64,000 nt of DNA. It comes from an uncultured Roseovarius sp. Its GTDB lineage: Bacteria; Pseudomonadota; Alphaproteobacteria; Rhodobacterales; Rhodobacteraceae. The stretch lies in NCBI GenBank assembly GCA_947496175.1, contig CANMBU010000001.1:1-64000 (forward strand), given 5' to 3'. The translations under genes and the position numbers were made by a program. This document shows positions 43,182 to 51,832 of this stretch, in pieces (position 1 is the first letter of the stretch; every line of letters starts with the position of its first letter). Under the pieces are notes generated by a model. It was not told where the DNA came from, did no database searches, and saw nothing but the letters and a program-made list of their open reading frames with translations.

Positions 43182-44330
43182 TCAATTTTTTGAAACATCC
43201 CCGCCTGGTTTGCGACAACTCAAAGCGCTGGTGATGTAAGGGCGGCGTGCTGATGGTATTTGAACGCCCTCAAACCCCGCCTCTTGGCACATGCGGGCAA
43301 TGGTCTGTGCCGAACGCGCGCGACCTGTGCCCATCGCCATTGTGTAGAAGGCGAAATAAAGATCACCCGACCGATCAGATTTAGCCCCGCCCGCCATCGG
43401 CTCGGAGATAATCAACCGGCCCCCTTTCGGCAGCGCCTCAAAAACTGCGCGCAACAGCGCCTCGACCGTTGCATCCTCATGGTCATAGAGAACCCGGATC
43501 AGCGAAACGACATCTGCGTCCCGCGGCAAAGCATCCGTTCGAAAACTGCCCCCGTGCAGGGCAACCCGCTTGCTGAGTTTGAGGTTGGCGATGCGGGTTT
43601 CGGCCTGCGGCATGACCTGAGGCAGATCAAACAGAATGCCGCGCGCCTGTTTGTTGCGCCGCAGCACTTCGGCAAGAAACACGCCAGAGCCACCGCCCAC
43701 ATCCATTACGGTGACATCGCCCTTGATCGGCAGCATCGACAGGGTGTCGCGGGCCACCAAAACCTGGCTTTCGGCCATAAGCGTGGAATACCGGTCCGCC
43801 ACATCCGGGGCGATTTCCCCCTGCGCGCCAAACACATAGGGCCAGAACCGCGCCAAATGCGTCTCACCCTCCCCCCGCAAAAGCGCCACGGGATCGGCCA
43901 TGTCAGCATAGAATTCACGATTGTGCCGGATCATGTTCTCCAACCCCGGCACGCCCAGAATAGCCGCACCCTTGCGTGCCAGCGCGTAACGCCCGTCACG
44001 CCGTCGTTTGAGCAGGCCCAGCGCCAGGCCACCGCGCAAAAGCTGATCCATACGGTCGGCGGGCACGGCATGGTCAAATCCCAGTTTCTCGGCGCTCTGC
44101 GGCCCATCCAGAAGCGTGCGCAGGATATTCAGCTCGATCAGCGCAGCCAGCACCTGACTAGCCACAAATCCCTGCAATATATCGAAAATTTCCGCGCCAT
44201 CCCGCCGCGCCATGCCCCTCCCAAACGGGAGCGCGCTCGCAATATTCTGAAATCCGGGGCGCGCGATCAGCCGTGCAAACCACCCCGATGGCGACCAGCT
44301 CTGGCGCATATCCGGGTCCCGCACGGCCAT
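43182..44330 (-). CDS. crtF: Demethylspheroidene O-methyltransferase CrtF
   Basis: Methylates the C1 hydroxyl of demethylspheroidene with SAM. The 382-aa protein has an N-terminal dimerisation helix domain (EIFDILQGFVASQVLAAL) and the SAM motif VMDVGGGSGVFLAEVLR (about 225-240). It follows crtE after 6 bp and precedes the bchC promoter region, so crtEF transcripts can run into bchCXYZ-puf. Confidence 0.95.
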   Translation of the reverse strand: MAVRDPDMRQSWSPSGWFARLIARPGFQNIASALPFGRGMARRDGAEIFDILQGFVASQVLAALIELNILRTLLDGPQSAEKLGFDHAVPADRMDQLLRGGLALGLLKRRRDGRYALARKGAAILGVPGLENMIRHNREFYADMADPVALLRGEGETHLARFWPYVFGAQGEIAPDVADRYSTLMAESQVLVARDTLSMLPIKGDVTVMDVGGGSGVFLAEVLRRNKQARGILFDLPQVMPQAETRIANLKLSKRVALHGGSFRTDALPRDADVVSLIRVLYDHEDATVEALLRAVFEALPKGGRLIISEPMAGGAKSDRSGDLYFAFYTMAMGTGRARSAQTIARMCQEAGFEGVQIPSARRPYITSALSCRKPGGDVSKN

Positions 44331-44336
44331 GCGTGG

Positions 44337-45206
44337 CTATGTCCGGTATTTGGCGGGCATTTTCGGCATAATCGCCTGCGCCTGAAGCCGCACCATCTCG
44401 GCCAGCTGCGCCTCTCCGGGGCAGGATGGGATCGAGGCAATCGCCCCGGCCAGAATATCCTTGAGCCGCGACACGGCCCCATCAACCCCGTAGGTGGCCA
44501 CCGCGTTGGGTCGTCCATGAAGGTCGTCCTGCCCAACCGGCTTGCCAAGGCTGTCCTCATCAAGAACCGCGTCGCGCAGATCATCCGCCACCTGGAACGC
44601 CTCTCCGATCAAAGCCCCGAGGTCATGCCAAGATTCCGCATCATGGCCCGCGGCAATCGCGCCCATTTCGGTAGCGGCGACAAAGAGCGCGGCGGTTTTG
44701 GACCGGTGATAGGCAGTCAGGTCAACCTCAGCCTCACTCTCCCAACCTTGACCGGCACAAATCCCACCCGGCATCCCGGTACGCTGTGCCAGGGACAACA
44801 CCAATTTGGCCGCCCTGCCCTCGTCATGGTGTGCAGCGCGCGCCAGAACCTCAAAGGCCAGAATGATCAGGCTGTCACCCGTCAGCACCGCCAGCGGCTC
44901 GGAATAGGCCAGATGCACCGACGGCTTGCCGCGCCTGAGCGCGGCGTCATCAAAGCACGGCAGATCATCATGCACCAGTGAGGCGCAATGGATCAGCTCC
45001 AGTGCCACAGCGGCTGCATCTGTGAGCACCGGCTGATCATCGCCACAGGCCATCGCCACCGAAAGCAGGATCGTGGGCCGGATGCGCGCGCCACCTGGTG
45101 TGGTGGCATAGCTGAGCGCCTCAGCCAGTTTGCCGGGAGCAGGCGCGGCCTGCGCGATCTCCAACGCGTTCAAAACGGCTGAGTTTATGCGGTGAGACAG
45201 CGGCAT
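44337..45206 (-). CDS. crtE: Geranylgeranyl diphosphate synthase CrtE
   Basis: Makes GGPP for carotenoids and for the bacteriochlorophyll tail. The 289-aa polyprenyl synthase has both aspartate-rich motifs: DDLPCFDDA near residue 83 and DDLRDAVLDED near residue 208. AGGAG lies upstream of the ATG. It diverges from crtD across a 104-bp region with two PpsR boxes. Confidence 0.96.
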   Translation of the reverse strand: MPLSHRINSAVLNALEIAQAAPAPGKLAEALSYATTPGGARIRPTILLSVAMACGDDQPVLTDAAAVALELIHCASLVHDDLPCFDDAALRRGKPSVHLAYSEPLAVLTGDSLIILAFEVLARAAHHDEGRAAKLVLSLAQRTGMPGGICAGQGWESEAEVDLTAYHRSKTAALFVAATEMGAIAAGHDAESWHDLGALIGEAFQVADDLRDAVLDEDSLGKPVGQDDLHGRPNAVATYGVDGAVSRLKDILAGAIASIPSCPGEAQLAEMVRLQAQAIMPKMPAKYRT

Positions 45207-45238
45207 TTCAGGCTCCTAGCCATGGTCAAAAACGAATT

Positions 45239-45256
45239 TGTCACGCAATCATGACA
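45239..45256. promoter_or_regulatory. PpsR/CrtJ box, crtE-proximal
   Basis: TGTCACGCAATCATGACA fits TGT-N12-ACA in the crtE/crtD divergent region. The neighbouring box is 7 bp away. Confidence 0.8.
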
Positions 45257-45263
45257 AACAATG

Positions 45264-45281
45264 TGTAAATCATACTGGACA
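45264..45281. promoter_or_regulatory. PpsR/CrtJ box, crtD-proximal
   Basis: TGTAAATCATACTGGACA fits TGT-N12-ACA, and the surrounding ATGTGT...ACACAT extends the dyad. It lies 30 bp upstream of the crtD ATG. Confidence 0.8.
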
Positions 45282-45310
45282 CATTGCTCTGACGAGTCAA
45301 CAATTCCCCC

Positions 45311-46900
45311 ATGATGGAACAGCACGCCTCTACCCAAGGATCGCGCCGGGTTGCCGTGATCGGCGCCGGGATCGGCGGGCTTGCGGCGGCTGCGCGGCTG
45401 GCCCATGCGGGTCTTGATGTGACTGTGTTTGAACGCCACGGCCATCCCGGCGGGAAACTGCGCACCCTGCCCTCATCCGCCGGACCGGTAGACACAGGCC
45501 CAACGGTTCTGACCATGCGCCCTGTTTTCGAAGAGCTGTTCGCCAGTATGGGCGAACGCCTTGAGGATCATGTGACCTTGATCCGACAGCCGCTGATTGC
45601 CCGCCATTTCTGGTCCGATGGCAGCCAGCTTGACCTTTTTGACAGCGAAGACACCAGCGCGCAGGCCATTGCAGATTTTGCCGGACCCAAGGCCCAAACC
45701 CAGTTCCACCGCTTCTGCACACGCGCGCGCGCACTTTTTGAAGGCTTTGATGCCCCAATGATGCAAGCCGCGACACCCAGCCTTCCCAAGCTTGCGGCAC
45801 ATGTGTTGATGCATCCGCATCTCATCCCCAAGATGGCCCCGCACAAAACCCTCGCGGGTCTTCTGGACAGCAGCTTTGACGACCCGCGCCTGACGCAACT
45901 CTTTGGCCGCTACGCGACCTATGTCGGCGGTTCACCTTATCAGTCTCCCGCGCTTCTGTCGCTAATCTGGCAAGCCGAAGCTGCAGGCGTTTGGGTGGTC
46001 AAGGGGGGCATGCACCAACTGGCGCTGGCCCTCATGAACCTAGCGAAAGCGCGCGGAGCTGAGTTCTGTTTTGACGCCCATGTCGAACGCATAGAGGCTC
46101 AGAAAGGCGCGGTGCGCGGCATCCAGCTGCGCAATAAAAGCGTTGTGACCGCCGACTGCGTTCTCTTCAACGGCGACCCCAAGGCGCTGACCACAGGCGC
46201 GCTCGGATCAGACGTGGCGCATGTTGCACCGCAAACCAAGCACGCTCAGCGCAGCCTCTCCGCCGAGGTCTGGGCCTTTGCCGCCACACCGCAGGGCCTC
46301 GATCTGGCGCATCACAATGTCTTTTTCCGCGCCGAGCCCAAGCCGGAATTCGAGGCCCTCCTGCGCGGCGAGCGCGTGACCGACCCCACGCTCTATGTCT
46401 GCGCCCAGGATCGCGGCCTGCCAGAGGTCCGGCCCGAACTGGAACGATTTGAGATCATCGCGAATGCCCCGCCCATGGGCGGCTGGCCTGCGCAAGAGGA
46501 GTTCACCAGATGTCAGACACGCACCTTCCGCACGCTGGACCGTTTCGGGCTGAGCTTCGCACCGACACCGGGACGCGAGGCGCTGACAACGCCTTCGGGC
46601 TTCAACCGGCTCTTTCCCGCCTCGGACGGATCCCTTTACGGGCAGAGCCCGCATGGAACAATGGCGGCCTTTCAGAGGCCGACGGCGCGGACTCCGGTCG
46701 CAGGGCTCTACTTGGTGGGGGGCGGCACCCATCCGGGGGCGGGCGTCCCGATGGCCACCCTCTCCGCCCGGCACGCGGCCGCGGCGATCTTGAGCGACCA
46801 AACTTCAACCTCGCCGTCCCGCCCAATGGCTACGCGTGGTGGTATATCGACGGGATCAAAGATGGTGGCGGACGCGCCATCTCCATCATCGCATTCATAG
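45311..46900 (+). CDS. crtD: Methoxyneurosporene (hydroxyneurosporene) desaturase CrtD
   Basis: Introduces the C3,4 double bond in the spheroidene pathway. The 529-aa flavoprotein has the N-terminal FAD motif AVIGAGIGGLAAAARLA and the C-terminal GLYLVGGGTHPGAGVPMATLS. Homology should end soon after residue 495; the remaining tail (TSTSPSRPMATRGG...) overlaps the conserved start of crtC in another frame and looks non-functional. Start is one of two tandem ATGs (45311 or 45314). It leads a crtD-crtC unit divergent from crtE. Confidence 0.94.
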   Translation: MMEQHASTQGSRRVAVIGAGIGGLAAAARLAHAGLDVTVFERHGHPGGKLRTLPSSAGPVDTGPTVLTMRPVFEELFASMGERLEDHVTLIRQPLIARHFWSDGSQLDLFDSEDTSAQAIADFAGPKAQTQFHRFCTRARALFEGFDAPMMQAATPSLPKLAAHVLMHPHLIPKMAPHKTLAGLLDSSFDDPRLTQLFGRYATYVGGSPYQSPALLSLIWQAEAAGVWVVKGGMHQLALALMNLAKARGAEFCFDAHVERIEAQKGAVRGIQLRNKSVVTADCVLFNGDPKALTTGALGSDVAHVAPQTKHAQRSLSAEVWAFAATPQGLDLAHHNVFFRAEPKPEFEALLRGERVTDPTLYVCAQDRGLPEVRPELERFEIIANAPPMGGWPAQEEFTRCQTRTFRTLDRFGLSFAPTPGREALTTPSGFNRLFPASDGSLYGQSPHGTMAAFQRPTARTPVAGLYLVGGGTHPGAGVPMATLSARHAAAAILSDQTSTSPSRPMATRGGISTGSKMVADAPSPSSHS

Positions 46901-47730
46901 GGTCGGTTTTTTCGCCCTGGTATGCCTGGTCAGGCCGCCGCAACCCGGAAAACCACGTCTGCATCAATGTGGCCACCTATGGCCCCGGCGGGCGGTTTAC
47001 CATGACCGACCGGGGGCAAAGCGCCCTGCGCCAGACCGAAGACAGCTTTACCGTTGGCCCTTCTTCGCTACAGTGGCGCGACGGACAACTCATTATTGAG
47101 ATTGACGAAATCAGCTCTCCGCCTCTGGTCAGCCGCGTGCGCGGGCGCGTGACAGTCACGCCCAGCGCGCTCAGCCAAGTGGAACTGCCGCTCACCGAGG
47201 ACGGCGCCCATATCTGGCGCCCCTTCGCACCGACGGCCAAGATCGAGGTCGATCTGGACCGCGATGGCTGGCAATGGGACGGGCACGGCTATTTCGACGC
47301 CAATTTCGGCACCCGTGCACTGGAACAGGACTTCACCTTCTGGACCTGGGGGCGCTTTCCCACGGGCGATGGCAGCACATGTTTTTATGACGCCACCCGG
47401 CTTGACGGTTCCGAGTTGGGCCTGGGCGTGCGTTTTGATGGCGAGGGCCGCGCAAAGGTGGTCACGCCCCCGCCCAAAGCCCACATGAAGCGCAGTCTCT
47501 GGGCACTCTACCGCGAAACCCGGGCAGATCCCGGGCACAAACCGACGCAAGTGATGCCGATGCTGGATGCCCCGTTTTACAATCGCGCCGCTGTGCGCAC
47601 AGTGATCGAGGGAGAAGACACCGTAGGCGTACATGAAGCGCTTGATCTCAAACGCTTTCGCTCGCCACTCCTGAAACCTATGCTGGCCCTGCGCGTGCCG
47701 CGCCGCTCTGGCTGGACATTTGGCCTCTAG
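46510..47730 (+). CDS. crtC: Hydroxyneurosporene synthase (carotenoid 1,2-hydratase) CrtC
   Basis: Adds water across the 1,2 double bond of neurosporene. The conserved protein begins at about 46790 (ERPNFNLAVPPNGYAWWYIDG) and runs to 47730, about 310 aa, as expected. No ATG, GTG or TTG exists in this frame between 46510 and 46972; the ATG at 46510 would add about 94 low-complexity residues fully inside crtD and is used here only as the formal frame start. A start by termination-reinitiation, a rare start codon or a one-base error are the options. Key motifs: FSPWYAWSGRRNPENHVCINVATYGP and HGYFDANFGTRALE segments. Confidence 0.85.
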   Translation: MSDTHLPHAGPFRAELRTDTGTRGADNAFGLQPALSRLGRIPLRAEPAWNNGGLSEADGADSGRRALLGGGRHPSGGGRPDGHPLRPARGRGDLERPNFNLAVPPNGYAWWYIDGIKDGGGRAISIIAFIGSVFSPWYAWSGRRNPENHVCINVATYGPGGRFTMTDRGQSALRQTEDSFTVGPSSLQWRDGQLIIEIDEISSPPLVSRVRGRVTVTPSALSQVELPLTEDGAHIWRPFAPTAKIEVDLDRDGWQWDGHGYFDANFGTRALEQDFTFWTWGRFPTGDGSTCFYDATRLDGSELGLGVRFDGEGRAKVVTPPPKAHMKRSLWALYRETRADPGHKPTQVMPMLDAPFYNRAAVRTVIEGEDTVGVHEALDLKRFRSPLLKPMLALRVPRRSGWTFGL

Positions 47731-47793
47731 TCAAGCCCTGATCTCGACTCGTTCTCTGGCTTCTTTGACGCCAGTGAGGCCCTTTAAAGATGA

Positions 47794-47840
47794 TGGAAAA
47801 TTGCAATTTTCCAGACTGGAATTTTGCAAAATTCCAGTCT
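47794..47840. repeat. Two-module palindromic intergenic repeat, copy 2
   Basis: Module A (47794-47813) is the perfect palindrome TGGAAAATTGCAATTTTCCA. Module B (47813-47840) is a perfect 28-bp palindrome with core GGAATTTTGCAAAATTCC. It lies between the convergent ends of crtC and tspO, where it can form terminator-like stems for both. It matches the element at 884-929 with the same spacing. Confidence 0.75.
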
Positions 47841-48308
47841 CTACCCCGCCTTGGCCGCCTCGGGGTTCAGTCGCATAACAGAGTAGTTGAGCGCCCCCGC
47901 CGTCGACACCCATGCCAGATACGGCACAAATAAAAGCCCGGCGACCCAGTCCACCTGCCACAGCGCAATCATCCCAAAGAACACTGACAGCCAAAGCCCG
48001 GTCAGCACAACCAGCCCCAGCTTGATCCGCTGCAGTCCAAAAAACACTGGTGTCCACAACCCATTGAGCGCGATCTGCAACGCCCAGAGCGCCATGGCCA
48101 CGCTATTGTCTGGCCGCACCGCAGCCCGCGCACCTGCTGCTGCCATACAAAGGTAAAGCGTTGTCCAGGCCACGGGAAAGACCCAGTTGGGGGGCGTCCA
48201 CGCGGGTTTTGTCAGTGCCTCGTACCACTTGCCCGGCGGAAAAAGCCCGCCTGTGGCCCCTGCCGAAAGACAGGCGACGAGGAATATGCCGAAGACAAGC
48301 CAGCTCAT
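47841..48308 (-). CDS. tspO: Tryptophan-rich sensory protein TspO (CrtK)
   Basis: The 155-aa TspO/MBR protein has five helices and motifs WYEALTKPAWTPPNWVFP and ALNGLWTPVFFGLQRI. In Rhodobacter sphaeroides outer-membrane TspO binds porphyrins and dampens PGC expression with oxygen. The ATG at 48308 (MSWLVFGIFLV) overlaps the crtB stop; a longer frame from 48407 overlaps crtB and is rejected. Confidence 0.95.
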   Translation of the reverse strand: MSWLVFGIFLVACLSAGATGGLFPPGKWYEALTKPAWTPPNWVFPVAWTTLYLCMAAAGARAAVRPDNSVAMALWALQIALNGLWTPVFFGLQRIKLGLVVLTGLWLSVFFGMIALWQVDWVAGLLFVPYLAWVSTAGALNYSVMRLNPEAAKAG

Positions 48309-49351
48309 GCGGCGCTCGTGGCGCGCGGTCGCGCCTGTCTCTGAGTGACTTGGTTGACGTCCCGCGCGCGCAGGGTCGCCATTGTTGAATAAAGCGCGTC
48401 GCTCCAATCTGGTGCGCGATGTGTCAGATCAGACGCCGCCTCAACAAGGTAAGCCGTTTCCGGCAAAGGACGCGCATGAATGACCGACGAACGCGGCATC
48501 ACAAGTGTGCCCGCCGCGCGCCCCAGAGATAGCATCAGCCAGCCGATCTTTTGCGCGCCGGATGTTTTGGCTCGGTGCGCAACTGAGTCCATATCGAGCC
48601 GCCGCAATTGCCCACCAATCCCGGCGTAAATGTAACGCGCCGCAAATATCCCCGGCCGCGAGGAAAGCGGAAGCGCCGAAACCCCGGCCTCGGAGCGCAC
48701 ATAAAGCGCATCGGCCTCGCGCAAGAGCCGCTTGATCACGCGACGCAAGGCCATGGTCATTTCCGGCTTCTCCAGAAACCCCTCAACGTCCAGTCCTTCA
48801 TCAATCAGCCAGTCCGTCGGCAGATAGAGCCGCCCTTCGCGCGCGTCTTCCCCCACATCGCGGGCAATATTGGTCAGCTGCATCGCAACACCCAGATCGC
48901 AGGCCCGCGCCAACGCATCCGCCTCGCGTACCCGCATCAGCACACACATCATCGCGCCGACTGCCGAAGCCACCCGTGCGGAATAGGCGCGCAGGTCTGA
49001 CAATGTCGCATAGCGCCGCTCCATTGCGTCCCAGGCCAGCCCTTCGAGCAGCGCCTCGGGCAATTCCCGCGGCATCTCAAATTCATCAATCATTGCCGCA
49101 AACGCCCGGTCCGCAGGCGCATCACGCGGCGTGCCGCGATAGGCCAGATCCAGCCTTTCATGCAAGCGCAACACCGCATCGGCCTTTTCAGCATGCAAAT
49201 CCACCGCATCATCGGCAAGGCGGCAAAATGCATAAAGCGCCAAGGCCGGATCGCGCACCTTGCGCGGCAAAAGCTTGGAGGCGGCATGAAAAGAGCGTGA
49301 CCCATCGCGAATGGCCTCTGCGCAATGCGCCATATCCGCAGGTTGCATCAT
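48305..49351 (-). CDS. crtB: Phytoene synthase CrtB
   Basis: Condenses two GGPP to phytoene. The 348-aa squalene/phytoene-synthase-family protein has the two aspartate motifs RLADDAVDLH (near residue 47) and QLTNIARDVGEDAREGRLYLP (near residue 160). Its ATG overlaps the crtI stop and its stop overlaps tspO, so crtI-crtB-tspO form one coupled unit. Confidence 0.96.
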   Translation of the reverse strand: MMQPADMAHCAEAIRDGSRSFHAASKLLPRKVRDPALALYAFCRLADDAVDLHAEKADAVLRLHERLDLAYRGTPRDAPADRAFAAMIDEFEMPRELPEALLEGLAWDAMERRYATLSDLRAYSARVASAVGAMMCVLMRVREADALARACDLGVAMQLTNIARDVGEDAREGRLYLPTDWLIDEGLDVEGFLEKPEMTMALRRVIKRLLREADALYVRSEAGVSALPLSSRPGIFAARYIYAGIGGQLRRLDMDSVAHRAKTSGAQKIGWLMLSLGRAAGTLVMPRSSVIHARPLPETAYLVEAASDLTHRAPDWSDALYSTMATLRARDVNQVTQRQARPRATSAA

Positions 49352-50901
49352 CGTGCTTTGACCTCTGCAGCATCCGGGACAAGCTGACCCAGCACTTCAG
49401 CACTGGACACCACACCCGGTAAGCCCGCGCCGGGATGCGTTCCTGCCCCGGCCAAATACAGCCCTTCAAGCTCTTCACTGACATTGTGCGGTCGGAACCA
49501 GGCACTTTGGAAAATGCGCGGCTCAAGGGAAAATCCAGTGCCATACGGGCTGAGGTAGCGATCTCGGAACGTCTCGGGCGTAAACACTTCGGAGGCTGTG
49601 ATCTTGCCCTCCAGCCCCGGCAATAGCTGATCTTCCAGCACCGCCTGAACTTTCTGACGATAGGACTCGGCCATCTGCGACCAGTCCACGTCATTGTCAT
49701 GCCCAAGATGCGGCACAGGGCTCAGCGCGTAGAACGTGTCATCCCCCTCTGGCGCGGCTGTGGGGTCTGTCACCGTGGGCCGATGCACATAAAGGCTCAT
49801 GTCCTCGGCGAGATGGCCCTTGATAAAGATATCATCCACAAGACCCTTATAACGCGGGCCATTGAGGATTGTGTGATGACCCACATCGGCCCAATCCCCG
49901 CGCGTGCCCCCGGTGCCGAAATACCAGACGAAAAGCCCCATGGACCAACGCGATTTCTTTAACCGTGGCGCGGTCCAGCGGCGGCGCGACACATTGCGCA
50001 TCAGATGCGAATAAGTGTGCCCGGCATCGGCGTTTGAGACCACAACATCAGCGGCAACCACCTCACCGCCAGTGAGGCGCACGCCAGCAGCACGGTTGGA
50101 TTTAACAAGGATTTCATCCACTTCCGCGTTGTGGCGCACAAGCCCCCCCTGCTCTTCGACAACGGTGGACATCGCCTTGGCAATCGCCTCGACACCGCCC
50201 ATGGCGTAATGCACGCCAAACTCTTTTTCGAGATGGCTGACAAGGATGTACATTGAGGTGACACGGAACGGATCGCCCCCAATGAACAGCGGATGGAAGG
50301 AAAACGCCATGCGCAGCCGTTCGTCGCGAAACCGCTTCGCGGCATGGGCATAGACTGACCGATCCGCGCGCATCATCCCAAAGCTCGGCAGCACCTTGAT
50401 CAGGTCCCAAAGCTTGTGCATTGAGCGCCGACCAAGGTCTTCGAACCCAAAGAGATAGCGCGCCTCGCTGTCTTTCAGAAACTTATCATAGCCCTTGGCG
50501 TCACGCGGGCTCAGCCGGGCCACCTCGGCACGCATGGCATCGGTATCCTGCCGCGCGGTGAAGTGACTGCCATCGGGCCAGCGAATCTCGTAGAATGGAT
50601 CAAGGGGTCGCAGATCGACCTCAGCATCAAAGTCGCGCCCGCAAGCCGCCCAAAGGTCGCGAAAAACACCCGGCACTGTTACGATCGTCGGCCCGAGATC
50701 AAAGCGATGCCCGTTCTGCCAAATCGCCGATCCACGTCCGCCTGGCCCCTCAAGCCGGTCCAAGACCGTTACGCGATACCCCTTGGCCCCAAGCCGCATC
50801 GCCGAGGCCAGTCCGCCCAGCCCCGCCCCGATTACAACCGCATGTGGCGCGGTGGCGCGCTCTACGGCCTGCTGAAGGGTCGGGTCTATACGTGTCAACA
50901 T
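49348..50901 (-). CDS. crtI: Phytoene desaturase CrtI
   Basis: Converts phytoene to neurosporene. The 517-aa FAD enzyme has AVVIGAGLGGLASAMRLGAKG near the N-terminus, FDLGPTIVTVP, and GLYLAGAGTHPGAGLPGV at the C-terminus. The ATG at 50901 with AGGG upstream is preferred over a TTG at 50907. A PpsR box lies 16 bp upstream; a minus-strand TTGTCA-N17-TAGGGT gives a very short leader. Confidence 0.95.
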   Translation of the reverse strand: MLTRIDPTLQQAVERATAPHAVVIGAGLGGLASAMRLGAKGYRVTVLDRLEGPGGRGSAIWQNGHRFDLGPTIVTVPGVFRDLWAACGRDFDAEVDLRPLDPFYEIRWPDGSHFTARQDTDAMRAEVARLSPRDAKGYDKFLKDSEARYLFGFEDLGRRSMHKLWDLIKVLPSFGMMRADRSVYAHAAKRFRDERLRMAFSFHPLFIGGDPFRVTSMYILVSHLEKEFGVHYAMGGVEAIAKAMSTVVEEQGGLVRHNAEVDEILVKSNRAAGVRLTGGEVVAADVVVSNADAGHTYSHLMRNVSRRRWTAPRLKKSRWSMGLFVWYFGTGGTRGDWADVGHHTILNGPRYKGLVDDIFIKGHLAEDMSLYVHRPTVTDPTAAPEGDDTFYALSPVPHLGHDNDVDWSQMAESYRQKVQAVLEDQLLPGLEGKITASEVFTPETFRDRYLSPYGTGFSLEPRIFQSAWFRPHNVSEELEGLYLAGAGTHPGAGLPGVVSSAEVLGQLVPDAAEVKAR

Positions 50902-50917
50902 ATTCAAACCCTACATG

Positions 50918-50935
50918 TGTCAATCTAAATTGACA
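50918..50935. promoter_or_regulatory. PpsR/CrtJ box in the crtI/crtA divergent promoter
   Basis: TGTCAATCTAAATTGACA is a fully consensus palindrome. Its right half gives TTGACA (50930-50935) for crtA, with TTTTAT at 50953-50958 as -10. One site may repress both directions. Confidence 0.82.
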
Positions 50936-50963
50936 ATCTTGCATTCACGCTCTTTTATCTAAA

Positions 50964-51057
50964 GCGTTCGGCCAAAAACCTGAATCACAGCTTTTGGTCG
51001 AACGCAGCGCAGGATACGAGCGTTGCACGCGCCCGGTCTTTATCTGATGTTCAGGTT
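50964..51057 (+). other. Structured 5' leader of crtA (candidate RNA element)
   Basis: A 14-bp stem (50964-50977 with 50992-51005; GCGTTCGGCCAAAA against TTTTGGTCGAACGC, one G-U pair) carries a 14-base loop. Loop bases AACCTGAA (50977-50984) are perfectly complementary to TTCAGGTT at 51050-51057, allowing a pseudoknot-like contact. The stem begins at about the predicted transcription start, in a leader of about 160 nt before crtA. Confidence 0.5.
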
Positions 51058-51124
51058 AAAGCCCGGACGCTTTCGACAAGACTTGTGCCTGTGACCGGAG
51101 GGCACGCTTTGAGGGAATAGTGCG

Positions 51125-51832
51125 ATCCAAACCGTAAGCCTCAGCTTTTTCCGCTTTCCACGCGGCGCCGCACGACTCTGGGCCTTTGCGATGATGGGCC
51201 TGGCACGGCCAAGCCTGCGCCGCGTGCCGGATATCGGGTTCTGGAAACTCTGCGGTTCGGGCACCGGCGAAGGGTTCACACCTATTCCCAATACAGGTGT
51301 CTATGCCATCCTCGCCACATGGCCAAACTTGAAGATCGCACAGGAACGTACTGTTTCAGAACGTATATTCAAACGCTATCAAGCCAAATCTGAGGAAAAC
51401 TATACGCTGTTCATGAGCACGCTTTCCGCACGCGGCATCTGGTCGGGTGTGGCACCTTTTGACAGCCACCCAGCCTCCGAGGGCGGCCCAATCGCCGCCC
51501 TCACCCGCGCCACGATCAGCCCGCTGGCCGCGCTGAGTTTCTGGCGTCGGGTGCCGGACATCAGCACCGTGATCGGACAGGACCCCAATGTGGCCTTCAA
51601 GATCGGCATCGGCGAGGTTCCTCTTTTGCACCAGATCACCTTTTCGGTCTGGCCAGACACACATGTCATGGCCAATTTCGCCCGCAAGGACGGCCCGCAC
51701 GCCCGCGCGATCAAGGCCGTGCGCGATGGAAATTGGTTCCGCGAAGAGCTTTACGCGCGGTTTCGCATCCTCGACAGTCGTGGCACATGGCACGGGCGCG
51801 ATCCCCTAGAACATCTGAGGCATGCAGCATGA
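51125..51832 (+). CDS. crtA: Spheroidene monooxygenase CrtA
   Basis: O2-dependent 2-oxygenation of spheroidene to spheroidenone, the typical pigment of aerobic relatives. The 235-aa form has FWKLCGSGTGEGFTPIPNTGVYAILATWP. The open frame upstream of the first ATG (51191) continues the family's N-terminus (QTVSLSFFRF..ARLWAF), yet from the in-frame TGA at 51110 the only codon at the right place is ATC at 51125, eight bases after GAGGGA. I therefore extend the gene to 51125 and propose ATC initiation; the ATG at 51191 would drop 22 conserved residues. It overlaps bchI by four bases. Confidence 0.86.
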   Translation: MQTVSLSFFRFPRGAARLWAFAMMGLARPSLRRVPDIGFWKLCGSGTGEGFTPIPNTGVYAILATWPNLKIAQERTVSERIFKRYQAKSEENYTLFMSTLSARGIWSGVAPFDSHPASEGGPIAALTRATISPLAALSFWRRVPDISTVIGQDPNVAFKIGIGEVPLLHQITFSVWPDTHVMANFARKDGPHARAIKAVRDGNWFREELYARFRILDSRGTWHGRDPLEHLRHAA

